Below, piece after piece: positions 31,381-39,456 of a stretch of DNA of 64,000 nt (positions are counted from its first letter, which is position 1; each line of letters begins with the position of its first letter). This DNA comes from Mycolicibacterium peregrinum. Lineage in GTDB: Bacteria; Actinomycetota; Actinomycetes; Mycobacteriales; Mycobacteriaceae. The DNA is taken from contig NZ_LQPP01000029.1 of the NCBI RefSeq assembly GCF_002102345.1, positions 124,001 to 188,000 on the forward strand, given 5' to 3'. Made by a program: the position numbers and the translations under genes. The notes below the pieces were generated by a model. That model saw nothing but the letters and a program-made list of their open reading frames with translations. It was not told the DNA's origin and made no database searches.

Positions 31381-32526
31381 ATGACGACGCACGCAGATAC
31401 CGACGAAATTCGGTTGATCGAGGCCGGTTCGGTACCCACCAGATTCGCCCGCGGCTGGCACTGCCTGGGGTTGGTCCGCGAATTCGGTGATGGAGAGCCG
31501 CACCAGATCAACGCGTTCGGGCAGAAGCTGGTGGTGTTCCGGGGCGAGGACGGCGCCATCAACGTGCTCGACGGATACTGCCGGCACATGGGCGGAGACC
31601 TCTCGCAAGGGACGGTGAAGGGCAACGAGATCGCCTGCCCGTTCCACGATTGGCGCTGGGGCGGCGACGGCCGGTGCAAGATGGTGCCCTACAGCAAGCG
31701 CACCCCGCGGCTGGCCCGCACCGCGGCCTGGCCCACGCTGGAGCAGGACGGCATGCTGTTCGTCTGGAACGACCCCGAGCGCAAGCCGCCGCCGGCAGAC
31801 GTGACGATCCCGCGCATCGAGGGGGCCACCAGCGATGGGTGGACCGAATGGCACTGGTACACCACGGTCGTCAACACAAACTGCCGCGAGATCATCGACA
31901 ACGTCGTCGACATGGCGCATTTCTTCTACATCCACGGTTCGCTTCCCACGCACTTCAAGAACATTTTCGAAGGCCAGGTCGCGACTCAGTACATGAAGAG
32001 TGCGGGCCGACCGGATATCGGCGACCCCGAGGGGTCCAAGCTGCTCGGGACCACCTCACTGGCCGCCTACCATGGCCCGTCGTTCATGATCGACGATCTG
32101 ATCTATCACTACCAGGAGTTCGATCAGCGCACGGTCCTGATCAACTGCCACTATCCGATCGATGCCAATTCTTTTGTGCTGCAGTACGGCATCGTGGTGG
32201 AGAAGAATGCGGCCATGCCGGAGGAACTCGCGATGGAGACCGCCATCGCACTTGGTGACTTCGTCAAGATGGGATTCGAGCAGGACGTCGAGATCTGGCG
32301 CAACAAGACTCGGATCGACAATCCGCTGCTCGTGGAAGAGGACGGACCGGTGTACCAGCTGCGGCGCTGGTACGAGCAGTTCTATGTCGATGCGGCGGAC
32401 GTCGCGCCGGACATGGTGGACCGCTTCGAATTCGAACTGGACACTACCCGGCCGTACGAGGCCTGGATGAGGGAAGTGGAAGCCAATCTGGCTGCCCGCT
32501 CCACCACCTCCGGGTCCGTGGGGTGA
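31381..32526 (+). CDS. kshA: Rieske oxygenase, KshA-like (3-ketosteroid 9-alpha-hydroxylase oxygenase)
   Basis: 381 residues, highly similar to mycobacterial KshA throughout. The Rieske [2Fe-2S] ligands are in YCRHMGGDL and CPFHDWRWGGDGRC (residues about 67-100). The mononuclear iron site is in NVVDMAHFFYIH with Asp in FEQDVEIW, followed by the KshA-typical KTRIDNPLLVEEDGPVYQLR. KshA hydroxylates C9 of 3-ketosteroids using the reductase KshB, which is absent here. The neighbouring KstD-like gene fits the same reaction pair. Many actinobacteria have several KshA paralogues with different steroid ranges, so this may be an accessory copy. Confidence 0.88.
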   Translation: MTTHADTDEIRLIEAGSVPTRFARGWHCLGLVREFGDGEPHQINAFGQKLVVFRGEDGAINVLDGYCRHMGGDLSQGTVKGNEIACPFHDWRWGGDGRCKMVPYSKRTPRLARTAAWPTLEQDGMLFVWNDPERKPPPADVTIPRIEGATSDGWTEWHWYTTVVNTNCREIIDNVVDMAHFFYIHGSLPTHFKNIFEGQVATQYMKSAGRPDIGDPEGSKLLGTTSLAAYHGPSFMIDDLIYHYQEFDQRTVLINCHYPIDANSFVLQYGIVVEKNAAMPEELAMETAIALGDFVKMGFEQDVEIWRNKTRIDNPLLVEEDGPVYQLRRWYEQFYVDAADVAPDMVDRFEFELDTTRPYEAWMREVEANLAARSTTSGSVG

Positions 32527-32807
32527 GGATGGCTGTCCGCCCGGACAATCGTCTCGACGACGCGCCCATGGCGCCGGTGACGTGCGCACGTTGCGGAGCC
32601 GGCGTCGAGGTGCGCAAGAGCAGTTGGAACCAGACCAGCGTCCAGTGGAACGGTACTGCCTTGGAACGCTGCGAAGAGCGTTGCACCGCTGAGCAATTGG
32701 CCGGAGAGTGCGGGCACGGTTTGTTCCTGGCCTGCTCGGCCTTGGGCGCGTCCATCGTGGACGCCGTACGTTTGGGAGCGTTGCGGGTCGTCGACGAGAC
32801 GTCGTGA
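32523..32807 (+). CDS. Small Cys-rich protein coupled to KshA-like oxygenase
   Basis: 94 residues (GTG 32523; ATG 32529 also possible). It overlaps the kshA-like stop by four bases (GTGA), so it is translationally coupled. Six cysteines are arranged as CARC, ERCEERC, GEC and LAC, which could bind zinc or an iron-sulfur centre. A conserved-looking core reads EVRKSSWNQTSVQWNG, and there is no TM segment. I do not recognise a named family. The context suggests an accessory or electron-transfer role for the oxygenase; this is inference. Confidence 0.75.
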   Translation: MRMAVRPDNRLDDAPMAPVTCARCGAGVEVRKSSWNQTSVQWNGTALERCEERCTAEQLAGECGHGLFLACSALGASIVDAVRLGALRVVDETS

Positions 32808-32824
32808 AGCCCGGAAACCGTCGG

Positions 32825-33451
32825 CTACTCCTTCAGGAGGCCGACGGTACGGGCGATCCGCTCTGACAGGTCCGCCACCGCGATGCGCTGCTGAGCGAAT
32901 GCGGCGACATTGGACATCCAGACGTCGGAGAGGATTTCGGCAGCGCCGATCTCCCTCGTTGCCGAATTCTCACCTCCGACGGCACGAACAAAGATCCGAA
33001 CGGTCTGCCGTCGCACCATGTCGGCCTGGGTCGCAGCAGTGCCGTCGGCATAGAGGTACGGGCGAATCATGGCTTCGGCAAATCGTGGTGAGGAGCAGAG
33101 CCTGCCGGTGAGCGCCAGGGAAACCTGCAGCAGACGCTGAAACGGATCCGTGTCGGTGGTGCCGCAACGATAGTCAGTTTCGAAATCCCACAGCCATTCG
33201 TAGAAGCATGCGAGCAGCAGGTCATCCTTCGATGGGAAGTATTGGTACACAGTGCTCGCCGACATGCCTGCCGTCGCGGCGACTGTACGGATCTGGCATG
33301 CGTCGTAGCCCTGGAGGGCCAGTGACATCGCGGCATTGACAATCCGCTCGCGACGGGCCATCCGGCGCGCCGTGAGTTCTGTTGTCCCCGAGCATACTTC
33401 GGGAGACGGGAGGGAAAACGTCGCCTCCACACTCAACTCAGATGGCCTCAC
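32825..33451 (-). CDS. TetR-family regulator (1)
   Basis: 208 residues. A TetR HTH at residues about 33-78 (RRERIVNAAMSLALQGYDAC, then ATAGMSASTVYQYFPSKDDLL) is followed by a helical ligand domain; the 3' end faces the KshA operon. The N-terminus from GTG 33451 carries about 25 extra residues before the HTH. A GCTCA-6-TGAGC inverted repeat (33471-33486) just upstream may be its operator. It lies convergent to kshA and the Cys-rich gene, and may control the steroid-type genes or itself. Confidence 0.88.
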   Translation of the reverse strand: MRPSELSVEATFSLPSPEVCSGTTELTARRMARRERIVNAAMSLALQGYDACQIRTVAATAGMSASTVYQYFPSKDDLLLACFYEWLWDFETDYRCGTTDTDPFQRLLQVSLALTGRLCSSPRFAEAMIRPYLYADGTAATQADMVRRQTVRIFVRAVGGENSATREIGAAEILSDVWMSNVAAFAQQRIAVADLSERIARTVGLLKE

Positions 33452-33548
33452 GGTGACAACACTAGGTTCGGCTCAGCTGATTGAGCACCCGCGCTCTCGC
33501 TCACCGGGCAGTCGAAAACGGAGTGCATTACCCATGCTGCACTGCGCA

Positions 33549-33588
33549 GTGCCCCAGTCGCCGAGGCGCTGCACGGCGACTGGGGCAC
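33549..33588. terminator. Perfect 15-bp stem-loop terminator
   Basis: GTGCCCCAGTCGCCG (33549-33563) pairs perfectly with CGGCGACTGGGGCAC (33574-33588) around a 10-base loop, directly after the stop of the minus-strand gene at 33599. There is no U-tract. It probably ends that transcript and could also stop plus-strand read-through. Confidence 0.75.
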
Positions 33589-33598
33589 CGCAGGGTTC

Positions 33599-34528
33599 CT
33601 ACGTAGACGACACCGGCATGATCGGAATCTTCTTCATCGCGCTGGCGCGTGGGTCTGGCGCGGCGGCTGCGGCCGCGTGGTTCTCGTCTCCCCGGGTGTA
33701 GGTCCAGACGCAGAAGGGCTCGCCGTCGGCGAACTTGAAGTCCTTGGGCGGTAGGTTGATGGCGAGCTTGCAGCCTGGGAAGAACGGGGCTGAGATGCGT
33801 TGCTCGAAGGTGCAATTCATCCATGCACGCGCCGGTGGGTAGAGGCCCTCATCAGTGTATTTCTGGAGCACCTCGCACCGACGCATGTTCAGGACGACGT
33901 GATCGGGGTTGTAGACGATGTACTCGCCGCCGTAGCCCAAGGTTCCGTCGATGCTCAGTACTGCCAGCTTGAGGAAGTCGACGACGTGCACAGGCTCGAT
34001 TTTGAAGACCTTCGCAAGTTTCGGGTACTGGTAGTCGATGATGAGCTGGTACATGTCAGGTAACCCGAGCCAGACCTCCTCCTCCGGGATGATCTTTGTC
34101 CACTGGTCGATGAAGTAGTTGTGGCCCTTGAGGTATTGGTCCCAGTAGGTCTTGATCAACCGGATCAACGCCGGCTTTGTCAGGTCCTCGGTCTGAACAT
34201 CGAACGGGATGGCCTGGTACTGGGCGTTCTTCCAGTCCCATCCCGGTGGCGCGATGAAGCGTCCCATTGGCATCACCTGTCGCATTCCTGCCCTGGAAAC
34301 GTCGGCGGCAACGTCCATGGCGGCGTTGATGCCGACCTTCTCTGAATAGATCTTGACGTGGGCGTAGGGGACAAAGTTCAAGACATCTTCGAACACTCGG
34401 GCCAGGCCGAGAAGAAAGTCGCGCGAAAAGTCCTGGATGTTTCCGACCTTGCCCATGAAGTCGTGGGTGTAGTCGTCGTAGTTGAGTTCCTCGCCCTCAG
34501 CGGCGTATTCGTCGGTTTCGGTTGTCAC
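33599..34528 (-). CDS. Unrecognised conserved-type protein in TetR-controlled unit
   Basis: 309 residues, soluble, with no signal or TM segment. The start is the GTG at 34528, preceded by a strong GGAGGA site (34538-34533); ATG 34552 would add eight residues without one. It is acidic at the N-terminus (TTETDEYAAEGEELNYDDY). The middle is rich in aromatics (GRFIAPPGWDWKNAQYQAIP; IIDYQYPKLAKVFKIEPVHVVDFL) and the C-terminus has three Cys (RRC, NC, PGC). I do not recognise the fold. Two tandem palindromes upstream and the divergent TetR gene suggest inducible expression with a small-molecule substrate. The 15-bp terminator follows. Confidence 0.8.
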   Translation of the reverse strand: MTTETDEYAAEGEELNYDDYTHDFMGKVGNIQDFSRDFLLGLARVFEDVLNFVPYAHVKIYSEKVGINAAMDVAADVSRAGMRQVMPMGRFIAPPGWDWKNAQYQAIPFDVQTEDLTKPALIRLIKTYWDQYLKGHNYFIDQWTKIIPEEEVWLGLPDMYQLIIDYQYPKLAKVFKIEPVHVVDFLKLAVLSIDGTLGYGGEYIVYNPDHVVLNMRRCEVLQKYTDEGLYPPARAWMNCTFEQRISAPFFPGCKLAINLPPKDFKFADGEPFCVWTYTRGDENHAAAAAAPDPRASAMKKIPIMPVSST

Positions 34529-34559
34529 AGATTCCTCCTTGGTGGCTGCCATGATCGGT

Positions 34560-34590
34560 GGCAGATTCTGTCCATATGGCAGAATCTGCC
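34560..34590. promoter_or_regulatory. Tandem palindromic operator (GGCAGAWTCTGCC)
   Basis: Two 13-bp palindromes lie in the 198-base divergent spacer between the 309-residue protein and TetR (2). They are GGCAGATTCTGTC (34560-34572, one mismatch) and GGCAGAATCTGCC (34578-34590, perfect), 18 bp centre to centre. Together they form a perfect 12-bp inverted repeat (34559-34570 / 34580-34591). Size and spacing suit two TetR dimers, so the adjacent TetR is the natural candidate. Confidence 0.8.
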
Positions 34591-34726
34591 AAGTCGAAAT
34601 TAATGGCGGCCGCCCAAGGGCCGCTGGCCGATTCCCGGTCACCGGGAGGTGCATCGTGCTGCGAGGCCTGGTAGGTGCCGACCGCCGATATGATCGAATT
34701 CGCTGTTCAGAAGGGAGGAATCGCAG

Positions 34727-35341
34727 ATGGAGAAGGCGAGCAGGCCGGCGACGCTGAGCGAGCGGCGCGCCGAAGAGCTTCGATTCGACATCGCGCTGGC
34801 CGCACGCGATCTCTTCCTCGCGGAAGGATCGACCTCGGTCACTGTGGACCGGATCTGTACCGCGGCCGGCATTGCGCCGCGCACCTTTCACCGGCACTTT
34901 CCGGTGAAGGAGGATGTGGTCCTGCCGTTATTTCGCCGTTTCGGAACACTGAGTATTGAGATGCTTGCGCATGCGGACCCGCACGGCGATGTTGTCCAGG
35001 CGCTGGTCGAGGCATTCAGCACCGAAGTCCCCAAACGGGGAACGGTCGAGTTTGACCGCACCTTCATGGCGCTGGTGGTCAACGACCCCCAGTACCGGCT
35101 GCGCTGGTTGGACTGGGGGCAGGACCTCATCGGACCGATTACCGAGTTCTTGGCTGCTCGGTTCGACCTGGGAAACAACCCGAATACGCGAGAATTACCA
35201 GCACAGTTGGCAATTCAGGTGTGTAGACACGCATATGTGCGCTGGGTCGCGGACGGTGACTTCGCCGGACTCCGAGCCGCGTTGCAGGTTGGCATGCAGA
35301 TGGTTGTGGGAGCGTTGCCGATTCTGTCGAAACAGGGCTGA
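34727..35341 (+). CDS. TetR-family regulator (2)
   Basis: 204 residues. The N-terminal HTH (RFDIALAARDLFLAEGSTSV, then DRICTAAGIAPRTFHRHFPVKED, read in parts) is the typical TetR domain. The C-terminal domain is TetR_C-like with a Trp-rich helix (YRLRWLDWGQDLIG). The ATG at 34727 has a GGGAGGA site. It is divergent from the 309-residue gene, with the tandem GGCAGAWTCTGCC operator between them; autoregulation and repression of that gene are inferred. Confidence 0.92.
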   Translation: MEKASRPATLSERRAEELRFDIALAARDLFLAEGSTSVTVDRICTAAGIAPRTFHRHFPVKEDVVLPLFRRFGTLSIEMLAHADPHGDVVQALVEAFSTEVPKRGTVEFDRTFMALVVNDPQYRLRWLDWGQDLIGPITEFLAARFDLGNNPNTRELPAQLAIQVCRHAYVRWVADGDFAGLRAALQVGMQMVVGALPILSKQG

Positions 35342-35367
35342 CCACAGTTCATGCGGACGGAAATCAG

Positions 35368-35811
35368 TCAACTACCAAAGATATCCAGCGGACCCACATA
35401 CGCACGGTTGGCCTTGATGCGTTCGGTGATACGCCAACGACCATCGTCGTCCCGCCGCCAGGTGTCGTGGTAGTCGCCCAGCGTGTAGAAGCGGGTCGAC
35501 GGGTCGCCGGCAGTATTCAGGTGGACGTCGCGGATGTAGGCCTTGCTCGTGGCGGTGTCGTCGACGACATCGATGATGATGTTTCCCAACAGATGTTGAG
35601 TGGGACCACAACTGTCGAGGAATCCGCGAATCATGTCGACGATCGCGGCAACTCCCACCAGGCGTCCGGTGCCGAAATCTCCTTCGACGTCGTCGGCCAG
35701 GATCGCGGCCATCGCCGCCCAGTCCCGGTTGTCCATGGCGCGGGCAAACAGATTCAGCGCCCGTTCGATGTCTCGCTCATCGCGCAGCACCCTCAGGGCG
35801 ACTGAATCCAT
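35368..35811 (-). CDS. SnoaL-like (NTF2-fold) protein
   Basis: 147 residues, NTF2-like alpha+beta cone: RALNLFARAMDNRDWAAMAAILADDV, FLDSCGPTQHLLGNIIIDVV and YHDTWRRDDDGRWRITERIKA. Members are often dehydratases, isomerases or hydrolases in steroid and polyketide pathways; catalytic residues cannot be assigned. AAGGAA precedes the ATG at 35811. It lies 19 bases after the SDR stop, so it is the last gene of an operon with the SDR and the 358-residue protein. It is convergent with TetR (2). Confidence 0.88.
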   Translation of the reverse strand: MDSVALRVLRDERDIERALNLFARAMDNRDWAAMAAILADDVEGDFGTGRLVGVAAIVDMIRGFLDSCGPTQHLLGNIIIDVVDDTATSKAYIRDVHLNTAGDPSTRFYTLGDYHDTWRRDDDGRWRITERIKANRAYVGPLDIFGS

Positions 35812-35830
35812 GCCAAATTCCTTCCACTGC

Positions 35831-36613
35831 TCAGGCGTGCGCGCCGCCGTCGACGCGAATCTCGGTGCCGGTGATGAACGCACCGTCGTCAGAGGCGACC
35901 ATGGCGATGACCGATGCTACTGCGCCTGGGTCCCCGAGGATTTCGCTTTCGGTGCCGTGCAGCAGCGGGGTCTGCTTGGTCCAGAGGCCAAGGTCGTAGC
36001 CTTCGGGCATCTTGTCCAGGGTGCTGTTGGCCAGGGCCGTGGAGACCCCACCCGGTTGGATGTTGACCGCGCGCAGGCCTTGCTTCCAGTACTCCAGGGC
36101 CAGTGAATGGGTGAAGCTGAGGATGCCGCCCTTACTGGCTGCATACGCCGCCATGTAAGGGTGCGCGAACGTGGCAGCGGTGGAGGTGAAGTTCACGACG
36201 ACGCCTCGTCCCGATTCGAGCAGAGCAGGGAGCGCCTGGCGCGTCATGAGGAAGGTACCGGTGAGGTTGACCGCCAAGGTGCGGTTCCACTCCTCCAGAG
36301 TGGTTTCGTGCGTGTGCGAACACGTTTGCATCGCAGCCACATTGACCAGAACCTCAAGCCCACCCAGTTCGGCCACCGCCGCCGACACCGCGGCGACCAC
36401 GTCATCCTCGCGCGATATGTCGAGGACGGCCGTGGTGAGCCGCTTGGCGGTGCCGGCATCTTCGGCGGCCGAGAGAGTCGTCGCCAAGCCGTCGGCCGAG
36501 ATGTCATAGGCCACCACCGTTGCACCTTCATCGAGCAGGCGGGCGACCGTGGCCGCGCCGATACCCGACCCTGCGCCGGTCACGATGACACGACGATCTG
36601 AGAAGCGGTCCAT
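35831..36613 (-). CDS. Short-chain dehydrogenase/reductase (1)
   Basis: 260 residues, classical SDR. The NAD(P) motif VTGAGSGIGAAT is at residues 11-22, with Asp in VVAYDIS favouring NAD(H). The catalytic Ser is in NFTSTAATF, with Tyr and Lys in YMAAYAASKGG, followed by QPGGVST; the C-terminal FITGTEIRVDGGAHA is typical. It likely oxidises or reduces a hydroxyl or keto group on the substrate handled by its neighbours. It lies 17 bases downstream of the 358-residue gene on the same strand. Confidence 0.92.
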   Translation of the reverse strand: MDRFSDRRVIVTGAGSGIGAATVARLLDEGATVVAYDISADGLATTLSAAEDAGTAKRLTTAVLDISREDDVVAAVSAAVAELGGLEVLVNVAAMQTCSHTHETTLEEWNRTLAVNLTGTFLMTRQALPALLESGRGVVVNFTSTAATFAHPYMAAYAASKGGILSFTHSLALEYWKQGLRAVNIQPGGVSTALANSTLDKMPEGYDLGLWTKQTPLLHGTESEILGDPGAVASVIAMVASDDGAFITGTEIRVDGGAHA

Positions 36614-36630
36614 CAGATGTCCCTTCGAGA

Positions 36631-37707
36631 TCAGGAGAGTTGAAAGGCGGAGATCGGAGCCTCTTCCGGGTAGCTGCTGGGGCCACCGAGGTCGTAGGCG
36701 GCGTTGAGCGCACCGATGAACGCCGCGTCGTGCAACGGCTCGGCAGGTACGTCGAGCTTGATGCCCTTGTCCTTGAGATCATCGACCATCATTCCGATGG
36801 CGCGTTCGATCGTGATGTCGTCCGAACCGTCCATGTTCTTCTTGAGTTCTTCGTAGTCGGAGAACACCTCGGCAGACCAGTGGACGAGGAACCTCAGCTC
36901 GTCGGTGTGGTGGCGGGCAATGACATCTTCGCCGTTCTTCAGCAGCCACTGGTCGCGGTCTGCCGGGTCGCCGGTGAACATGGTGTCGAATGCCAGGCCG
37001 GCCGGAACCTGTTGCTCCAATGGGCCGTTGGCCTCTCCGCGGTGCACCATCATCTCGTTCTGCACGACGACACCGCGGTTGTTGATCGGCGGCTGCACCC
37101 GGCCCGGCGGCTTCAGCGGACCCTCGGGCCAGTAGGTGAAGCCCGAACCTTCGTCGAGGGAGAACCAGGTGATCACCTGAGCCATCTTGATCAGGTAGTC
37201 GGTGAACAGGCCGGACTTGCCCATCACGCTGCACAACCAGGTGGGCGCGTTCTCGTGGCGCACTCCGCGGAAGCTGGGGGAGTCCAGGTGGCCGGGATCC
37301 CGGTTGGCACACGGCCCGTTGATGTTGAACAGCATCATTTCCGGCTTGGCGTACTCGGCGTTCCAGTAACCCTTGGCCTCCTCGAGGAAGCCGGCGTTGT
37401 AGAAGCAGTCGTGCAGCTCGGGGTAAAGAACGGTGCCGTAGTTGGCGAGGTAACCGCGGAACGTCGGGGTGAGGAACAGGTCCAGTGACGGGGTGAAACC
37501 TTCGGGGAAGGCGCCGCTCATGGTGGCCATCAACTCGTCGGCCGAGGCGAAGTGCTGGGCGATGATCAGCTTCCATGGGCCCTGGTTGTGGGCGACGTCG
37601 AGCAGTCTGCGCTTCTGGTCTTCGGTGTAGATGTCGGTGAGCTCGCGCGGTGGGGCGGCGGGACGCAAGATGTCGGACAGCTCAAGGCGCCGTTCGTCGG
37701 TCAGCAT
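36631..37707 (-). CDS. Unrecognised protein, possible Fe(II)/2-oxoglutarate dioxygenase-like
   Basis: 358 residues, soluble. Cysteine- and aromatic-rich middle. A His-x-Asp in RDPGHLDSPS (about residue 145) and a later MMVHRGEANGP (about 220) resemble the HxD...HxxxxN pattern of phytanoyl-CoA-dioxygenase-type enzymes, so a facial-triad iron enzyme is conceivable; similarity elsewhere is not evident to me. AGGAGA precedes the ATG at 37707. It is the first gene of the 358-aa/SDR/SnoaL operon. An inverted repeat upstream (37741-37775) may be the operator of the adjacent TetR (3). The function is unproven. Confidence 0.8.
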   Translation of the reverse strand: MLTDERRLELSDILRPAAPPRELTDIYTEDQKRRLLDVAHNQGPWKLIIAQHFASADELMATMSGAFPEGFTPSLDLFLTPTFRGYLANYGTVLYPELHDCFYNAGFLEEAKGYWNAEYAKPEMMLFNINGPCANRDPGHLDSPSFRGVRHENAPTWLCSVMGKSGLFTDYLIKMAQVITWFSLDEGSGFTYWPEGPLKPPGRVQPPINNRGVVVQNEMMVHRGEANGPLEQQVPAGLAFDTMFTGDPADRDQWLLKNGEDVIARHHTDELRFLVHWSAEVFSDYEELKKNMDGSDDITIERAIGMMVDDLKDKGIKLDVPAEPLHDAAFIGALNAAYDLGGPSSYPEEAPISAFQLS

Positions 37708-37740
37708 TCTTGTCTCCTAAAGGCTTTCAGCGGTCTCGCT

Positions 37741-37775
37741 CGTTCGAGTCTGGAGGCACTGCGAAATTTCGAACG
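37741..37775. promoter_or_regulatory. Inverted repeat CGTTCGA / TCGAACG upstream of 358-residue gene
   Basis: CGTTCGA (37741-37747) and TCGAACG (37769-37775) form a 7-bp inverted repeat. It lies 34-68 bases before the minus-strand gene start at 37707, with a CGAAATTTCG palindrome (37762-37771) overlapping the right arm. It is a candidate regulator binding site. Confidence 0.45.
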
Positions 37776-37874
37776 TGGAGGTGACCGCTGATCGGGACAC
37801 GAGTTCAAGACGCCACCAGGTACGTAGCGGCCGTTTGCTCAGCTGCGCGCAGGTGCCGTGCGAGGTCGTTTCGG

Positions 37875-38489
37875 TTAGCTGGGACTGTGCGATGGGCCGT
37901 CGAAGAGTCTGTCGAGGTAGTAATCGATAGCGGCCGATGCGGCGTCGGGATCGATGACGCCGAGGTCGAGAAGCGGGGTGAACCCGGTCAGTGCGAGCAG
38001 AAGGTTTGTCTCGATAACCGGATCGCGATCCGGCGGGAGGTGGCCTTCGGCAATTGCTTGCCTGATCAGGCGTTCGGTCAGCGTTCTGCCGTTCCGGAGT
38101 CCGAGGCGGGCCCGTTCGTGCAGCTCTGGGTCGTGCAGCGCCTCGAGGGTGTAGGCGGCACTCATACGGCTGGTGGCGCGGGCGTCCGCGTGCAGGGGGA
38201 GCATCTCGATGAGGATCACGCGCAGTGCGTCTCGGGGGTGCGGGGGTGAGCCGAGACGCTCGAGTCTTTGGGTCACGCGCTGCGAGGTCTGTTCGGCAGC
38301 GAACTCCATCGCGAATTCGAGCATCGCTGTCCGGGATGCGAAGTAGTGCTGCACCTGGCCGAGGGAGACGCCCGCCGCGCCGGCGACCTCGCGCATAGTC
38401 GCCCGGGACCATCCTTGTTGTTCCACTACCCGCCACAGCGCGCGTGCGATGGTTTCACGGCGTTCTCGGTGGTCGACCTGTTTTGGCAA
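37875..38489 (-). CDS. TetR-family regulator (3)
   Basis: 204 residues. HTH: RRETIARALWRVVEQQGWSR and VAGAAGVSLGQVQHYFASRTAML. The C-terminal domain resembles TetR_C_6/BetI-like regulators (LPLHADARATSRMSAAYTLEAL). The only upstream start is TTG at 38489. It is divergent from the alpha/beta hydrolase at 38558. A direct repeat in the 68-base spacer and the inverted repeat at 37741-37775 are possible targets. Confidence 0.9.
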   Translation of the reverse strand: MPKQVDHRERRETIARALWRVVEQQGWSRATMREVAGAAGVSLGQVQHYFASRTAMLEFAMEFAAEQTSQRVTQRLERLGSPPHPRDALRVILIEMLPLHADARATSRMSAAYTLEALHDPELHERARLGLRNGRTLTERLIRQAIAEGHLPPDRDPVIETNLLLALTGFTPLLDLGVIDPDAASAAIDYYLDRLFDGPSHSPS

Positions 38490-38512
38490 CGCGCACCTCT
38501 TTCGCTATTACC

Positions 38513-38539
38513 ATACATTTGACTTAATACATCTGACTT
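38513..38539. promoter_or_regulatory. Direct repeat ATACATYTGACTT before alpha/beta hydrolase
   Basis: ATACATTTGACTT (38513-38525) and ATACATCTGACTT (38527-38539) are two 13-bp copies, 14 bp apart, in the AT-rich spacer between TetR (3) and the hydrolase ATG at 38558. They overlap a TTGACT -35-like hexamer. Candidate operator/promoter. Confidence 0.5.
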
Positions 38540-38557
38540 GGAAAGGAGTGGCGCGAG

Positions 38558-39424
38558 ATGACCGCGTTCACCGACCCCGAGCTGGAGGCAGCATATTTCG
38601 CGGCCTACGACGCGGTGATGGCCAATTGGCCGGCGCCGGCCGAGACGGTCGATCTTCCGGGACGGTACGGGACGACACGGGTCACGTCCGCAGGCCCGAC
38701 CGCAGCGCCGTCGCTGGTCCTGCTCCACGGATACAGCGGCACGTCCGGAATGTGGTATCCGATAGTCGGTTCGCTGGCCCAGGAGCACCACGTTCGGGCC
38801 GTGGACACCATGGGCGAACCGGGCCGCAGTCGACACACCGGCGCCGCCTTGACCAGCATGGAAGATCTCGTGGACTGGCTGGCGGAAACTTTCGATCTGC
38901 TCGAGTTACCCGCAGCCGACCTGTGCGGCCAATCCCTGGGTGGGCACCTAGCGCTCCGGTTCGCGCTCGCGCATCCCGAACGAGTGCGGCGGCTGGTCCT
39001 GCTCGATCCGCCCTTGGCCTTCGCCGGTCTCAGCCCCGAGTTCGAGGAGCTTGGCCAGAACCGCGACCCGCACCCGACTTTCGAGAATGCGCGCGCGATG
39101 CTGGCACCGGGCGCTCCCGGCAGCGGGCCGGCCCATCTGGAGGCCTACCTTGACCTGCTCGCGCACGGAGCCGCGCATTTCCCGGCCTCGCCGATCGTTC
39201 ATCCGCGCCTGCCGGACGGGCTGACGCACCTGCCGGTCCCGACCCTCGTCGCCCTGGCCGGGGCGAGCCAGGTGCACGATTCGGAGGCAGCAGCGGAAGT
39301 CGCGCGGCGTGCCGGGGCGGACACGGTGATTCTCCCCGGTGCGGGGCACGGTCTCCTGGCCGACGTCGAACCTGTCCGCAGCCGTGTCCTCGAACACCTC
39401 CGGCAGCAGGACACACCGACCTGA
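38558..39424 (+). CDS. Alpha/beta hydrolase
   Basis: 288 residues. The alpha/beta-hydrolase fold shows an oxyanion HGYSG (LVLLHGYSGTSGMWYP), nucleophile elbow CGQSLGGH (Ser about 128), and catalytic His in LPGAGHGLLADVE. Similar enzymes act as esterases or as C-C bond hydrolases of meta-cleavage products; the GxSxGG pattern alone does not decide. A GGAAAGGAG site precedes the ATG. It is divergent from TetR (3), whose likely target it is. Confidence 0.9.
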   Translation: MTAFTDPELEAAYFAAYDAVMANWPAPAETVDLPGRYGTTRVTSAGPTAAPSLVLLHGYSGTSGMWYPIVGSLAQEHHVRAVDTMGEPGRSRHTGAALTSMEDLVDWLAETFDLLELPAADLCGQSLGGHLALRFALAHPERVRRLVLLDPPLAFAGLSPEFEELGQNRDPHPTFENARAMLAPGAPGSGPAHLEAYLDLLAHGAAHFPASPIVHPRLPDGLTHLPVPTLVALAGASQVHDSEAAAEVARRAGADTVILPGAGHGLLADVEPVRSRVLEHLRQQDTPT

Positions 39425-39456
39425 TACCGCGATAGCGAACGCCGAGCAGGGCCCTC

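Noticed and set aside
29575..32526. KstR or KstR2 control of the KstD/KshA-like pair
   Set aside because: I saw no TnnAACnnGTTnnA or AnCAAGnnCTTGnT palindrome in the 102-base divergent spacer.
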